Shown here: piece after piece, positions 1-9,461 of the stretch
How positions within the stretch are numbered: position 1 is the first letter of the stretch
Layout of the letters: the number at the start of each line of letters is the position of its first letter
Source of the DNA: Aequorivita todarodis
GTDB taxonomy: Bacteria; Bacteroidota; Bacteroidia; Flavobacteriales; Flavobacteriaceae
NCBI RefSeq assembly: GCF_028561335.1
Contig: NZ_JAQQTG010000051.1
Span: 124,001 to 188,000, forward strand
Direction of reading: 5' to 3'
DNA: 64,000 bases
The notes under the pieces: generated by a model
The model's input: only the letters and a program-made list of their open reading frames with translations
What the model was told of the DNA's origin: nothing
Database searches by the model: none
Program-made: the position numbers and the translations under genes

Positions 1-1
1 A

Positions 2-496
2 TTTTTTAACTCGAAGTATGCCCCGGAGGCAATTAAGGAAAAATTGCCCTATGTTTTAAAACCTTGGGAGTATGCGAGTTTGCAAATCCGCATACAGGAT
101 TTAAACACGGCTTTGCTGACAGAAAATTTCACGTGGACCGAAAAAATTATAGGGGAAGGTTTTGGGGCAAATACAACGGTATATCGTGAAAACAAAATAG
201 CACAGTTTTTTAGTGGAAAATTCACCTTTCAGGAAATAGACAACGGATTTTATTATATTTATCACCGAGGTGGATTCTTGCTACTGTTTTTATTCTTGAT
301 AGCACATATATATCTCATTTATAGAATCCCTTCTATGAAGGCAAAACTTGGTTTTATAGCTTTGGTTGTTTTTACGAATCTACTTTCTATCCATTATTTT
401 ACGAACGTGTTTTATTTATTGGTTCCTTTTTTAATACTTGAAACAGAGGTTCGCGGAAGAAAGTATCTACCTCAAAATATAGATAATGAAGAATAG
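2..496 (+). CDS. C-terminal fragment of a polytopic membrane protein, probably an O-antigen polymerase-like (Wzy) protein
   Basis: The reading frame is open from base 2 and no start codon is visible, so the gene begins before the window. The C-terminal part has a soluble loop (EGFGANTT, then DNGFYYIYHRGG) followed by hydrophobic segments covering roughly the last 80 residues. A glycine-rich loop, an Asp-Asn-Gly and then a terminal membrane bundle is the usual arrangement at the end of Wzy-type polymerases. That assignment is inferred from topology and neighbours, because no diagnostic motif is present. The stop overlaps the start of the next glycosyltransferase gene by 11 nt, so it belongs to the same polysaccharide operon. 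Confidence 0.55.
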   Translation, partial: FFNSKYAPEAIKEKLPYVLKPWEYASLQIRIQDLNTALLTENFTWTEKIIGEGFGANTTVYRENKIAQFFSGKFTFQEIDNGFYYIYHRGGFLLLFLFLIAHIYLIYRIPSMKAKLGFIALVVFTNLLSIHYFTNVFYLLVPFLILETEVRGRKYLPQNIDNEE

Positions 497-1487
497 CTTA
501 TACATTGTTCCAAACCTGAAGAAAGTTACCGGCGGCCCAATTACTAGAATCAATTTGTTTAAAAAAGCTTTTAATAAAGAGGGAGGCCAAATAATAGCAG
601 AAGAGAATAAGCTAAAATCGATATTTCAGAAACGTGATATGTGTTATATAGAATCGGCCACCAATAGAATTGGCTTAATAGACATATTGCCGCTATTCTT
701 TTTAAAGTTCAATTCCCGGAAAGTAATCGTTTTTATCCGGGATATTTATATTGAGCTTTTTCCAGAAGATTATCGTGGTTTCCGAAAAAACATAACATAT
801 TTCTTAAATAAGTTGAGCAATTTTTATCTTACTTGGGTCTCAACTTCTATGGTATTCCCTACATTGGAAATGGGCGAAGTATTTTTTCAGAGAAACAAAT
901 TTTTCCCTAAACGCCCCTTTTCTGATTTGCCACCTGGGACCCATGACATTACGGAAAATGTGGTTCTCCCAGATTTTACAAAAAAACTGGGGCTTTTGTA
1001 TTTGGGGAGTATAGATTATAAAAACTCGGGGTTTGAAAATTTTATTGCTTTTGCCCAAAAATATCGTGAAAACTATAATTTTTTTGTGCTTTCCGGTGCA
1101 TTAAATATTAACGAAATAGTTCAGGGAACAACACTTAAAGCTTCAAAAATACCGCGTGCAGAAATTGCTGCCTTTATTCAGAATAATAATATAGCCTATG
1201 CACTCCACACGCGACCACGAAATATGTATGACGATCTGACGTTTCCTATTAAAGTGTTTGATTTTTTGAGTTTCCAGCTTCCTTTTTTTACTGAAAGGCA
1301 CATTCCACTGGCAAATCTTTTAAGCAACGATTATCCTCTATTTGCATCTTTTGATAACTTGGATCAAGTACACCAAAAAATTCAAAGCATACATCCGGAA
1401 GAATATATGGAATTGCTCCAATCCCTAAAAAAAATAGCCATTAACAATACGTATGATAAAAGGTATAAAAAGTTACTGGAACAATAA
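486..1487 (+). CDS. Putative glycosyltransferase of the polysaccharide locus
   Basis: A 333-residue soluble protein starting MKNSLYIVPNLKKVTGGP. The N-terminal strand followed by a Gly-Gly-Pro loop resembles the donor/acceptor loop at the start of GT-B glycosyltransferases, and a later segment (LGLLYLGSIDYKNSGFENFI) looks like the first strand of the second Rossmann domain. The usual E-x7-E motif is absent, so the family is not certain. It overlaps the preceding gene by 11 nt and the following O-antigen-ligase-type gene by 35 nt, which indicates translational coupling in one operon. It probably adds one sugar of the repeat unit at the cytoplasmic membrane. Confidence 0.6.
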   Translation: MKNSLYIVPNLKKVTGGPITRINLFKKAFNKEGGQIIAEENKLKSIFQKRDMCYIESATNRIGLIDILPLFFLKFNSRKVIVFIRDIYIELFPEDYRGFRKNITYFLNKLSNFYLTWVSTSMVFPTLEMGEVFFQRNKFFPKRPFSDLPPGTHDITENVVLPDFTKKLGLLYLGSIDYKNSGFENFIAFAQKYRENYNFFVLSGALNINEIVQGTTLKASKIPRAEIAAFIQNNNIAYALHTRPRNMYDDLTFPIKVFDFLSFQLPFFTERHIPLANLLSNDYPLFASFDNLDQVHQKIQSIHPEEYMELLQSLKKIAINNTYDKRYKKLLEQ

Positions 1488-2727
1488 TACGCCAAGGCGG
1501 ATATTTTTTGAGACCAGCACTTATCTATTTGTCGCCACCCTGCCCTTATGGGATAATTTGAACACTATTGTACTGTGGTTTTTTGTGGCCTCATCAATTT
1601 TCTTGCTAAGTCCCAAAGTGCGCCTACAAAACCTAAAAAAAAACAAAATTGCTTTTTACTTTTTAGTTGCTTTGTATTTGTTGTTCATTTTGGGTTGGGT
1701 TTTTTCGACCAACGTAAAAGATGCACTTAGGGACATGGAACGTACCTTGACCTTGGTTTTGATCCCGTTCATAATACTTTCCCATAAACGAGAAGATTTT
1801 AACCTAAAGAGAATTTATATATCATTTGGTACTGGGCTTTTTATTGGAATGGTAATTTGCTGGGCATATATTATTGAATCCATTTTGACCAATGCCACGC
1901 CTTGGGTACAGGCAGGATATTTTTTTAAATGGATATATAATGGCTGGAATGCCTTAAAACCGTTGGATGGACATCCGAGCTATTTTGCCGTAATGTTGGT
2001 AATTTTTATTCTTGGGGTTATAAGAATGCCAGAATTCATCCATTTAAGGAAGAATAAACTGAAACTTATCCTGCTGCTTGCGCCTTTCTTTCTTTTTTTG
2101 ATAGAAACCAGTAGCCGGATTGGCCTTATCTGTTTAATTGTGATGATAGCTGTAACAATATTCAGAAAACTCGAATTAAAAAAAATATTTTATTTAATTG
2201 GCTTTGTAGCATTATTGGCAATACTTTCCATAAAATTTGACTATTTAGGCTCCAAGTTTGCCATGGTCGTTGACACTCAAGGAAATGTAACGTTGGATAG
2301 GTACCCGCGCTGGATAGCCATTCTTTCAGAATTCAAGGAGCGTGGAAATTGGGTTTTGGGAATAGGAACAGGGGATGCCCAAGCTCTTTACGATCTATCC
2401 TATAGCAAGGGAAACTTCACCATAGCTCTCAACAACCACTATAACGCACACAACCAATATTTGGAGTTTCTTGTCTCAAACGGTATTTTAGGAATATTCA
2501 TTTATAGTATGGCATTACTGTTTTTTCTTTGGAAAACAAATTTAAAAGGAGAAGCGATGAGCTTTTTCATAATAATAACGCTATTTTCATTTTCAGAAAG
2601 CATTTTCGGAATAAGCAAAGGTGTTTTCATTTTTGCGTTTTTCTATTCTTTCTTTGTTCTTTGGTATTCCGGGAAAAGCTTAAAACTTAATCAAAACGAA
2701 GCAAAAGAGCGCTTATGTGTGGAATAA
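1453..2727 (+). CDS. O-antigen ligase / polymerase family membrane protein (Wzy_C type)
   Basis: A 424-residue protein with about ten to twelve hydrophobic segments. The characteristic large periplasmic loop lies near residues 270-340 and contains GIGTGDAQ, then NNHYNAHNQYLEFLVSNG; the HNQYLEF motif, with a conserved His, is typical of the WaaL/Wzy_C superfamily. These proteins join undecaprenyl-linked glycans to lipid A core, to proteins, or to each other in the periplasm. The sequence cannot separate ligase from polymerase. The start codon lies inside the preceding glycosyltransferase gene and the stop overlaps asnB by 13 nt. Confidence 0.8.
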   Translation: MIKGIKSYWNNNTPRRIFFETSTYLFVATLPLWDNLNTIVLWFFVASSIFLLSPKVRLQNLKKNKIAFYFLVALYLLFILGWVFSTNVKDALRDMERTLTLVLIPFIILSHKREDFNLKRIYISFGTGLFIGMVICWAYIIESILTNATPWVQAGYFFKWIYNGWNALKPLDGHPSYFAVMLVIFILGVIRMPEFIHLRKNKLKLILLLAPFFLFLIETSSRIGLICLIVMIAVTIFRKLELKKIFYLIGFVALLAILSIKFDYLGSKFAMVVDTQGNVTLDRYPRWIAILSEFKERGNWVLGIGTGDAQALYDLSYSKGNFTIALNNHYNAHNQYLEFLVSNGILGIFIYSMALLFFLWKTNLKGEAMSFFIIITLFSFSESIFGISKGVFIFAFFYSFFVLWYSGKSLKLNQNEAKERLCVE

Positions 2728-4547
2728 TTGGATCAATAAACAAATCGTATAACTTAGGCACTCTTAAACTCATTGAGCACCGAGGACCTGACGCTTCTGA
2801 AATTGAATGCTTTAAAGTTGCCCAGAACGACATTTGGTTGGGTCTTGTGCGGTTGGCCATCGTTGAACTTTCCGAAGCCGGCCGTCAGCCTATGATTTCC
2901 TCGTGCGGAAAATTCGCCATTACCTTTAATGGCGAAATTTACAACCATCTCGATTTAAGGGAAAAACTTCCCGAGGTAGATTTTAAAGGCCATTCCGATA
3001 CCGAAACCATTCTTTACTATCTGAGAAAATTTGGTATTGATAGTGTGGTAGATTTAAACGGAATTTTTGGATTTTCCTTTTTGGATATTGAAAATGAAAA
3101 GCTTTATCTGGCCCGGGACCATTTTGGCGTGAAACCAGTTTATTACTTTAAGGATGAAAAAAGCTTTGTTTTCTCTTCTGAAATTCGACCTGTAAAAAAT
3201 TTACAGGAAAACTCAGAGCCTGATTTTGATAATCTGCCCACATTGCTCCGCCTGCGGTATCTTCCTTCGCCTTTAACGTTGCACAAAAACATCCAGAAAT
3301 TAAGACCGGGTCATTATATTGAAGTGGATTTGGCTTCGGAAATATTGCAGTATTCAGAAAAATACTTTGTTAAAGCACATCAAATAAAGGTAAATACTAA
3401 TAAGGGGAATGCCCTGAAAAGTTATGAAACCCATATTGAAAACGCTGTTAAAAGACAATTAATGGCCGATGTGGAGATAGGTGTTTTGCTGAGCGGTGGG
3501 ATAGATTCGGCAGTAGTCGCGGCATTGGCCCAGAAACATTCCGAGAAAAAACTTAAAGCTTTTACTGTTGGTTTTGAAGGCATCCACAAAGAAGATGAAA
3601 TAGATGCGGCAAAGGAAACCGCAGAAATTTTGGGACTGGAACATTTTTCAACTAAAATAAATTTCGACAACTTTCTTTCCATTTTTAAGGAAACTACACG
3701 GATTATCGAGGAGCCTTTAGCTACCACCTCAGTCATCCCAATGTATTATCTTTCGCAATTGGCTTCCAAATATGTAAAAGTTGTACTTACCGGCCAGGGT
3801 GCCGATGAACCTTTGGGAGGCTATCAAAGATATCAAGGTGAGGTTATTTCAGAAAAAATTCCGCGCGGACTTATTTATTCCTCAAATAAAATTATCCCAT
3901 ATATTGGTGTGAAGAATGAACGTATTCTGCGCTCGGTAAGTGCTTTGGGTGAAAAAGACGATGTACAACGATTTTTGAACGTGTATTCCATTTTTAATCA
4001 AGACGATATAATGAAGCTGTTGCGTGTAAAGGAGGAAAAGGCACTTGGTTTAATATCGTATTTTTATGAAGTTCTTAATTGCAAACTTAAAAAAACCGCT
4101 GCAGAGCGGATGATGGCCATTGATGTACGAATGAACCTTCCGGATGATCTTTTGCTATATACCGACAAAATTACCATGAACTTTTCCTTGGAATGTAGGG
4201 TCCCCATGTTGGATACGGAATTAATAAAATATATAGAAACCCTACCAGCATGGGAAAGGTTGGCAATAAGGAAGACCAAAATTATACACAAAGAATACGC
4301 AAAGAAAATTTTACCCCAGCGTATTATCAATCGGAAAAAGTTTGCTTTTCAATCGCCCACAAAAATATGGTTCAAAAACCATAACGATCAAATCAAGGAA
4401 CTGCTCTTAAAACCTGGAATTTTCACGGAAATTTTTAACACCGATGCCCTGAACAAACTTTTGAACGAACATGTAAAAGGGTACAACCGCGAAAAGCAGA
4501 TATTCCTTTTGTTGAGTATTTATTATTGGTTGCAGGATAACCGTTAA
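2715..4547 (+). CDS. asnB: Asparagine synthase (glutamine-hydrolysing)
   Basis: A 610-residue class II glutamine amidotransferase. The N-terminal MCGIIGSI supplies the nucleophilic Cys2 after Met removal. The glutaminase domain (about 1-200) has FNGEIYN and the synthetase domain has the pyrophosphatase loop LSGGIDS near residue 260, followed by GQGADEPLGGY. The reaction is Asp (or a sugar-linked carboxylate) plus Gln plus ATP to the amide. AsnB homologues inside polysaccharide loci are thought to amidate uronic acid residues of the repeat unit, and the ugd gene downstream fits that role. This is inference, since a purely metabolic enzyme would look the same. All visible active-site motifs are intact. 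Confidence 0.9.
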   Translation: MCGIIGSINKSYNLGTLKLIEHRGPDASEIECFKVAQNDIWLGLVRLAIVELSEAGRQPMISSCGKFAITFNGEIYNHLDLREKLPEVDFKGHSDTETILYYLRKFGIDSVVDLNGIFGFSFLDIENEKLYLARDHFGVKPVYYFKDEKSFVFSSEIRPVKNLQENSEPDFDNLPTLLRLRYLPSPLTLHKNIQKLRPGHYIEVDLASEILQYSEKYFVKAHQIKVNTNKGNALKSYETHIENAVKRQLMADVEIGVLLSGGIDSAVVAALAQKHSEKKLKAFTVGFEGIHKEDEIDAAKETAEILGLEHFSTKINFDNFLSIFKETTRIIEEPLATTSVIPMYYLSQLASKYVKVVLTGQGADEPLGGYQRYQGEVISEKIPRGLIYSSNKIIPYIGVKNERILRSVSALGEKDDVQRFLNVYSIFNQDDIMKLLRVKEEKALGLISYFYEVLNCKLKKTAAERMMAIDVRMNLPDDLLLYTDKITMNFSLECRVPMLDTELIKYIETLPAWERLAIRKTKIIHKEYAKKILPQRIINRKKFAFQSPTKIWFKNHNDQIKELLLKPGIFTEIFNTDALNKLLNEHVKGYNREKQIFLLLSIYYWLQDNR

Positions 4548-4553
4548 CTTTAA

Positions 4554-5645
4554 ATGCCGAAGATGAAAATATTCCTGATTTCAAATATGTACCCTTCTTC
4601 AAAAGATTCGCTTTTTGGCGTGTTTGTGAAGAACTTTAGGTTACAACTGGAGAAAATGGGAGTTGATTTTTCAGCAGTATCGGTAATAAAAGGGAAACGG
4701 TCAAATAATTTGAGTAAAGCAATTTCATATTTAAGCTACTATTGCTCCATTTTATACAATTTTGTTTTCAAAAAATACGACCTTTTGTATGTTCATTTTA
4801 TGTCGCACAATGCCCCGGTACTTGCATTTTTGTTTTTTCTGTTTAAGAAAAGAAAACCTTTGGTAATAAATGTCCACGGGGATGATGTTACCCATTCGAA
4901 AGGAAGAAAAATTGATGTATTGAATAAATATATCATCAAAAAGACAGATTTAGTGGTAACCCCTTCCGTCTATTTTAAGGATATGATGATGGAAAATTAT
5001 CCATTTCTAAAACCGGAACAAATTTTCGTTTCTCCTTCAGGCGGTATAGATTCCAAAAGATTTTATCCGATGGAAAAAACTAGTGATGAAATCCCGATTT
5101 TGGGAATGATTTCAAGAATTGATGCTGGCAAAGGGTGGGACGATTTTTTGAAAGCTTTAAAGAAATTAAAGGATAAGGCCGTCTCTTTCAAAGCTATAAT
5201 TGCAGGACAAGGGCTTCAGGAAACTGAAATGAAAACCTTGATTGCCAATTTGGGCCTTGAAAGGAATGTGGAATTCTTGGGGCTTGTAAATCAGGAACAA
5301 TTGGTTCACCTTTACAATAAAATGGAGGTTCTGGTGTTTCCCACAAAGCGCGAAGCGGAAAGCTTGGGCCTTGTTGGCCTTGAAGCAATGAGCTGCAAAA
5401 CGCCCGTAATTGGCGGCGATATAGCGGGATTAAAGACATACATTGAAAATAACCGAAACGGAATATTATTTGAACCCGGAAATATTGACGAATTAGCCAA
5501 GTGTATTGAAAAATATCTTAATTTTTCCCCACAAGAAAAAGAGGATATGAGAAAGGCGGCTTATGAAACCGCCAAAGAATACGAAACCGAACATGTTATG
5601 CAAAAACTGTTGGATCAACTTATTAAAGTATGTACAAAAAACTGA
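4554..5645 (+). CDS. Family 4 glycosyltransferase
   Basis: A 363-residue GT-B enzyme. It has an N-terminal acceptor domain starting [19 protein letters not shown], a middle [17 protein letters not shown] segment that opens the donor domain near residue 185, and the retaining GT4 signature [15 protein letters not shown] (E-x7-E) near residues 265-280. It transfers a nucleotide-activated sugar to the lipid-linked repeat on the cytoplasmic side. The ORF opens with MPKMKIF, so an ATG three codons further in is an equally good start. It lies 6 nt after asnB and overlaps the next acyltransferase gene by 16 nt. Confidence 0.85.
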   Translation: MPKMKIFLISNMYPSSKDSLFGVFVKNFRLQLEKMGVDFSAVSVIKGKRSNNLSKAISYLSYYCSILYNFVFKKYDLLYVHFMSHNAPVLAFLFFLFKKRKPLVINVHGDDVTHSKGRKIDVLNKYIIKKTDLVVTPSVYFKDMMMENYPFLKPEQIFVSPSGGIDSKRFYPMEKTSDEIPILGMISRIDAGKGWDDFLKALKKLKDKAVSFKAIIAGQGLQETEMKTLIANLGLERNVEFLGLVNQEQLVHLYNKMEVLVFPTKREAESLGLVGLEAMSCKTPVIGGDIAGLKTYIENNRNGILFEPGNIDELAKCIEKYLNFSPQEKEDMRKAAYETAKEYETEHVMQKLLDQLIKVCTKN

Positions 5646-6145
5646 CGTTGGCAATTTATTACGGCATTTTCTACAACTTGCCACACTCAAGATTTGCATC
5701 TTTTACAAGGGCTTTGCGTGTTTGGTATATTTCAAAAATCTTAAATCTTATGCCTTATGATAAAAATAGTTTTGTGGAATACGGCGTATATCTTTCCAAT
5801 GGCAAGCATATGAAAATTGGGTATAATTGCCATATAAACGAAAACGTATTTATCCAAGGTGGGTATATCGGGAATAATGTAATGATCGCCCCAAATGTTT
5901 CATTGTTAAGTACTTCCCATAACTACAAAAACACTGAAATTCCTATGATACATCAAGGCGAAACGCCTCCTAACCCACCAATTATAGCCGATGACGTTTG
6001 GTTAGGAAGAAATGTAGTGGTAATGCCAGGAATTAAGATAGGAACAGGGTCTATTATTGCAGCGGGTGCTGTGGTAACAAAAAATGTCGCGCCTTTTTCA
6101 ATAATGGGCGGTGTTCCTGCCAAACTCATAAAATACAGAAAATGA
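5630..6145 (+). CDS. Left-handed beta-helix O-acetyltransferase (serine acetyltransferase / WcaF-like)
   Basis: A 171-residue hexapeptide-repeat protein. Imperfect [LIV]GxxxX repeats run from about residue 60 ([16 protein letters not shown]) to the end, and TSHNYKN near residue 105 contains the conserved His that acts as catalytic base in this family. The protein closes with the usual GGVPAKLI motif. It probably O-acetylates a sugar of the surface glycan using acetyl-CoA. The start overlaps the GT4 gene, and the stop overlaps the next ATG in an ATGA junction. The first 40 residues are outside the repeat core and may be partly membrane-associated. Confidence 0.82.
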   Translation: MYKKLTLAIYYGIFYNLPHSRFASFTRALRVWYISKILNLMPYDKNSFVEYGVYLSNGKHMKIGYNCHINENVFIQGGYIGNNVMIAPNVSLLSTSHNYKNTEIPMIHQGETPPNPPIIADDVWLGRNVVVMPGIKIGTGSIIAAGAVVTKNVAPFSIMGGVPAKLIKYRK

Positions 6146-6837
6146 AAAAAATATGGATCATATTTTTTTTCCTTTTATTTTCTGCTTCTTGTTCGAAGCC
6201 CAAAGTTATGATTGCGCTTGCGGGACAGAGCAATGCGGTCCCATTAAAGGATACACTTGCCTATAACTATACAAAATTAACAGGTAATGAAGTATATATT
6301 ATACAATGTGCAAAAGCGGGAAGTGCACTCAACGCAAAAGCGGAAACAAATAGTTGGGGAAACTGGAGCTCTACGGGCTCTTTATTAAATGAATGTTTTG
6401 ATGAAATAGATAAACGACTTTCTATTATTTATCCTCCTTACAATAAAGAAAAAAATATTGCCGCTATTATTTGGTCTCAGGGAGAAAATGATGGAGAAGC
6501 TATAGGAAAAGGTAGTTTAACTGCTGCCGAATATAAAGGAGATTTAAAAAGCTTAATTTCAAAATTTAGAAAGAGATACGGTTCTGCTTTGCCCTTTATT
6601 ATCATTGAAACTGGAAGACATGCAACTTGTAAGGAATGTGACGAAGGATATGCTGTTGTTCGAAAAATTCAAGAGGAGGTAGCCGAAGAAGATGAACACA
6701 CCTATATAGGTTATAATGAAACCAAGGATTTTATTGACAGAAAATGGTTAAGGGACCCAGTTCATTATAACAAAGAGGCTTTGAATGATATTGGGGAGAA
6801 GTTGGTTAAATTTATAGTTGAAAATGGGATCGACTAA
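6142..6837 (+). CDS. Lipoprotein with SGNH / sialate O-acetylesterase-like domain
   Basis: A 231-residue protein with a lipoprotein signal (hydrophobic stretch then FSASC, so Cys17 would be lipidated). The SGNH hydrolase blocks are visible: ALAGQSNAV carries the nucleophilic Ser, IWSQGENDG is the block III region, and RDPVHYN near the C-terminus holds the Asp-x-x-His pair. This matches the SASA family that removes O-acetyl groups from sugars. Being tied to an O-acetyltransferase gene by an ATGA overlap suggests it trims or edits acetyl groups of the same glycan outside the cytoplasmic membrane (inference). The gene is visibly more AT-rich than its upstream neighbours. Confidence 0.78.
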   Translation: MKKIWIIFFFLLFSASCSKPKVMIALAGQSNAVPLKDTLAYNYTKLTGNEVYIIQCAKAGSALNAKAETNSWGNWSSTGSLLNECFDEIDKRLSIIYPPYNKEKNIAAIIWSQGENDGEAIGKGSLTAAEYKGDLKSLISKFRKRYGSALPFIIIETGRHATCKECDEGYAVVRKIQEEVAEEDEHTYIGYNETKDFIDRKWLRDPVHYNKEALNDIGEKLVKFIVENGID

Positions 6838-6931
6838 GTACCTAAAAAGAATTTTCAAAGTTTAGCTCAAACACTTATATAAATTTTTGTAAATTTCAAA
6901 GAGACTTAATTTTTAGAAATCACTTCTACGT

Positions 6932-8401
6932 ATGAAATCACTTTTCAAATATTTAATGATGATCTTCATGGTAATTGGGTGCTCCAATAATGATGAAAAT
7001 CCTACTCAGGAAACTCCAAAAAACCTTATCATTACTAGTTATTCTCCTATAGCTGCAATGGCTGGAGATGAAATAACTTTTGTAGGGGAGAATATTGATG
7101 TCTCAAAAGAATATACTATACTTTTTAATGGAATTGCGTCAACAGAGGTTCAAAACTTCCCTACAGAAATTAAAGCAATTGTTCCCACCGATGCCACTAC
7201 AGGTGAAATTGTAATAAAATATGATGGTAAAAGTTTAAATGTTGGTGAACTTGTAATCATTGAAGAACCACAGCTGATAATCACCAGTTTTTCCCCTACT
7301 ACGGCCTTTACAGGAGATGAGGTTACATTTGTGGGCGAAAATATTAACCCTGCAATTACTTATCTGGTTTCTTTTAATGGTATTGAAGGTGAAACTACCA
7401 ATGTTACCGAAACTGAAATCGTGGCCATTGTTCCCCAAGGAGCCACTTCTGGAGAAATAGTAATTTCTTATGAAGATATATCAACAACTGTGGGTGCAAT
7501 TGAAATTATTGAAGAGCTCGATAAATTGTATGGCTATTTGCCTATTGAAGGTGCAGATTGTGATGTTTTAAAAATACATAACTTAAATATTAACACAGGA
7601 GAATTACTGGATGAAATTGCACTACTCCATAATCAATCTTGCTATTCCTACCTTTCTTCAAATTTTTACAGGGAAGGAAATATCTTTGTACATACATACA
7701 CTACCCGTTACGGTCAAGGATCGCCATATGGCAAGGCTTGCACGATTGTAAATTTAACTAGTGGAGAAATAACTGGTTGGACTCTAAGCGATGGTGCAGA
7801 TTATGATGGTAGTATTTTAGCTGCCCATAATAATAAAATATATTACATATATCGTTATTATGATAGTATTGATGATATTTATGAAATAAGGTCTGCCAAT
7901 TTAAATAACTCCAATGTTTCAACAATTTATGAATTTCCAACAGATTTTATTTATGACATAAAAAACTCAGGATTTTTGCCTTCAACAAATGAGGTGGTTT
8001 TTTTCACAAAAAATGAATCGGGTCAACCGATTTTTATGAGGTTTAATGTACAGACTTCCACACTTTACACTTCTAATGTTTCCGAAATTTATTCCAAAAT
8101 TTTCATAACTAAAACTGAAAGAATATTTGGGGTAAAAGATTTAGGAGGAGAGGAGCATGAAATTGTTGAGATAGACAAAGGCTCTGGAAATATTTTATCA
8201 CCACTAGCTACTGTTTCAGTCAGAAATGTTAAAAATATAGATTATTCCCTATCTTCAAATAGTATTTTTGCATTACTTGAAGAGGCTTATAATGAACAGT
8301 ACCTTTATAAATTAAATCTTACTACTGGCACATCAGCAACTACTCCGCTCGATCAGCAAAATCAACATAAAGATTTTGAAGGCATCTACTTAAACAATTA
8401 G
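6932..8401 (+). CDS. Lipoprotein with two IPT/TIG domains and a probable beta-propeller
   Basis: A 489-residue protein with a lipoprotein signal ending VIGCSNN (Cys at about residue 17). Two tandem IPT/TIG domains follow (about 30-110 and 111-190), each opening with ITSYSPIAAMAGDEITFVGEN or a close relative and repeating the GEIVI-Y closing strand. The rest (about 195-489) has short repeated strand patterns such as NLNINTGELLDEI and NLTSGEITGW, suggesting a propeller. IPT domains at the base of SusE/F-like and other surface lipoproteins are linked with glycan binding. No enzyme motif is seen. It is AT-rich, and a TAAATTTTTG stretch about 45 nt upstream may be its own promoter. Confidence 0.65.
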   Translation: MKSLFKYLMMIFMVIGCSNNDENPTQETPKNLIITSYSPIAAMAGDEITFVGENIDVSKEYTILFNGIASTEVQNFPTEIKAIVPTDATTGEIVIKYDGKSLNVGELVIIEEPQLIITSFSPTTAFTGDEVTFVGENINPAITYLVSFNGIEGETTNVTETEIVAIVPQGATSGEIVISYEDISTTVGAIEIIEELDKLYGYLPIEGADCDVLKIHNLNINTGELLDEIALLHNQSCYSYLSSNFYREGNIFVHTYTTRYGQGSPYGKACTIVNLTSGEITGWTLSDGADYDGSILAAHNNKIYYIYRYYDSIDDIYEIRSANLNNSNVSTIYEFPTDFIYDIKNSGFLPSTNEVVFFTKNESGQPIFMRFNVQTSTLYTSNVSEIYSKIFITKTERIFGVKDLGGEEHEIVEIDKGSGNILSPLATVSVRNVKNIDYSLSSNSIFALLEEAYNEQYLYKLNLTTGTSATTPLDQQNQHKDFEGIYLNN

Positions 8402-8414
8402 GTTTAATAAATAC

Positions 8415-8422
8415 TATCTTTG
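8415..8422 (+). promoter_or_regulatory. Candidate -7 element for the wecG-like gene
   Basis: TATCTTTG fits the Bacteroidota TAnnTTTG -7 box and lies 17 nt before the GTG start. No TTG is found at the usual spacing upstream, so this is weaker than the purD or mfd promoters. Confidence 0.4.
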
Positions 8423-8439
8423 CTCGCTAAAAATTAATT

Positions 8440-9186
8440 GTGAGTATCCATAAAAGGATAAAAATCCTAAACACCACCATAGACAACCTCTCCATGCAAG
8501 AAACCCTTGCTCTGGTGCAGGAAAAAATTCATGCCGGCGAACAAGTGCATCACGTTGTAGTAAACGCCGGAAAAGTTGTGGCCATGCAAAAGGATCTGGA
8601 ACTGCGCCACAGCGTAAACCAATGCCATATTATCAATGCAGACGGTCAATCCGTTGTTTGGGCATCAAGGTTTTTAGGGAAACCCCTTAAAGAGCGTGTT
8701 GCTGGGATAGACCTAATGACCAGCCTTGTGGAAATGGCGCATAAAAACAACAACAAAATCTTCCTTTTTGGCGCTAAGGAAGAAATCGTAAAAGAAGTGG
8801 TTGAAAAATACTCCGAAATCTACAGCCCTGAAATTATAGCAGGATATCGCAATGGGTACTTTACGCCTTCCGAAGAAGAGGCAATAGCAAAACAAATAGC
8901 AGATAGCGGCACCCAAATGCTGTTTGTGGCAATCTCCTCACCCATCAAGGAAAATTTTCTCTACAAATATCGCGACATCCTAAAAAACGTAAACCTGATT
9001 ATGGGCGTAGGCGGCAGTTTTGATGTAATTGCCGGAAAAACAAAACGCGCCCCTTCCTGGATGCAAAATGCAGGCCTGGAATGGTTTTATCGCTTTGCAC
9101 AGGAGCCAAGACGTATGTGGAAACGCTATTTGGTAGGAAATTCGAAATTTATTTTTTTGGTTTTAAAAGAGCGATTTTCAAAATAA
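8440..9186 (+). CDS. WecG/TagA/CpsF family glycosyltransferase (GT26)
   Basis: A 248-residue enzyme with the GT26 signature NADGQSVVWASRFLG at about residues 67-81, the middle GVGGSFDVIAGKTKRAPSWMQ and the C-terminal GLEWFYRFAQEPRRMWKRYL. The family transfers N-acetylmannosamine or its uronic acid to an undecaprenyl-diphosphate-linked GlcNAc, so this is probably the second sugar added to the lipid carrier. The GTG at 8440 is chosen because the frame has no ATG before the conserved SIHKRIKILNTTID strand. It follows a TATCTTTG box and may therefore start a transcription unit of its own. Confidence 0.88.
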   Translation: MSIHKRIKILNTTIDNLSMQETLALVQEKIHAGEQVHHVVVNAGKVVAMQKDLELRHSVNQCHIINADGQSVVWASRFLGKPLKERVAGIDLMTSLVEMAHKNNNKIFLFGAKEEIVKEVVEKYSEIYSPEIIAGYRNGYFTPSEEEAIAKQIADSGTQMLFVAISSPIKENFLYKYRDILKNVNLIMGVGGSFDVIAGKTKRAPSWMQNAGLEWFYRFAQEPRRMWKRYLVGNSKFIFLVLKERFSK

Positions 9187-9461
9187 TCCAAAGCTTTCTC
9201 AATCCGCTACTGACTACTCGTTTATCCTTCTTAGTTTACCGCAAAGTCGCGGAGAACGCAAAGATATTCTGGATATGTTATTTGTGTTTTTGAGTTTATT
9301 TGGAATTTGGTGCTTGTATTTTGGAATTTCTTAATTTTGAACACTGAACACTGAACACTGAACACTGAACACTGAACACTAATAACTCCCCGCTACCCTC
9401 TAAAATTTGCCCAGAGTTTTCTATCTTCCCCTAAAATTTAAAAAAACACAAATTTTCCCCC
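9187..9461. other. Non-coding gap with degenerate repeat and heptamer array
   Basis: No gene is seen in these 275 bases. The stretch at about 9238-9262 (ACCGCAAAGTCGCGGAGAAC and on) is a degenerate relative of the repeat arm found between atpA and atpG at 34039-34064. A perfect heptamer array follows at 9339-9380. Further on comes only AT-rich sequence up to the ATG at 9462. Confidence 0.6.
9339..9380. repeat. Tandem heptamer array, six copies of GAACACT
   Basis: Six perfect, uninterrupted copies of the 7-nt unit GAACACT fill 42 bases about 80 nt upstream of the next polysaccharide gene. Such an array can change copy number by slippage; it is not inside a coding region. Confidence 0.95.
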
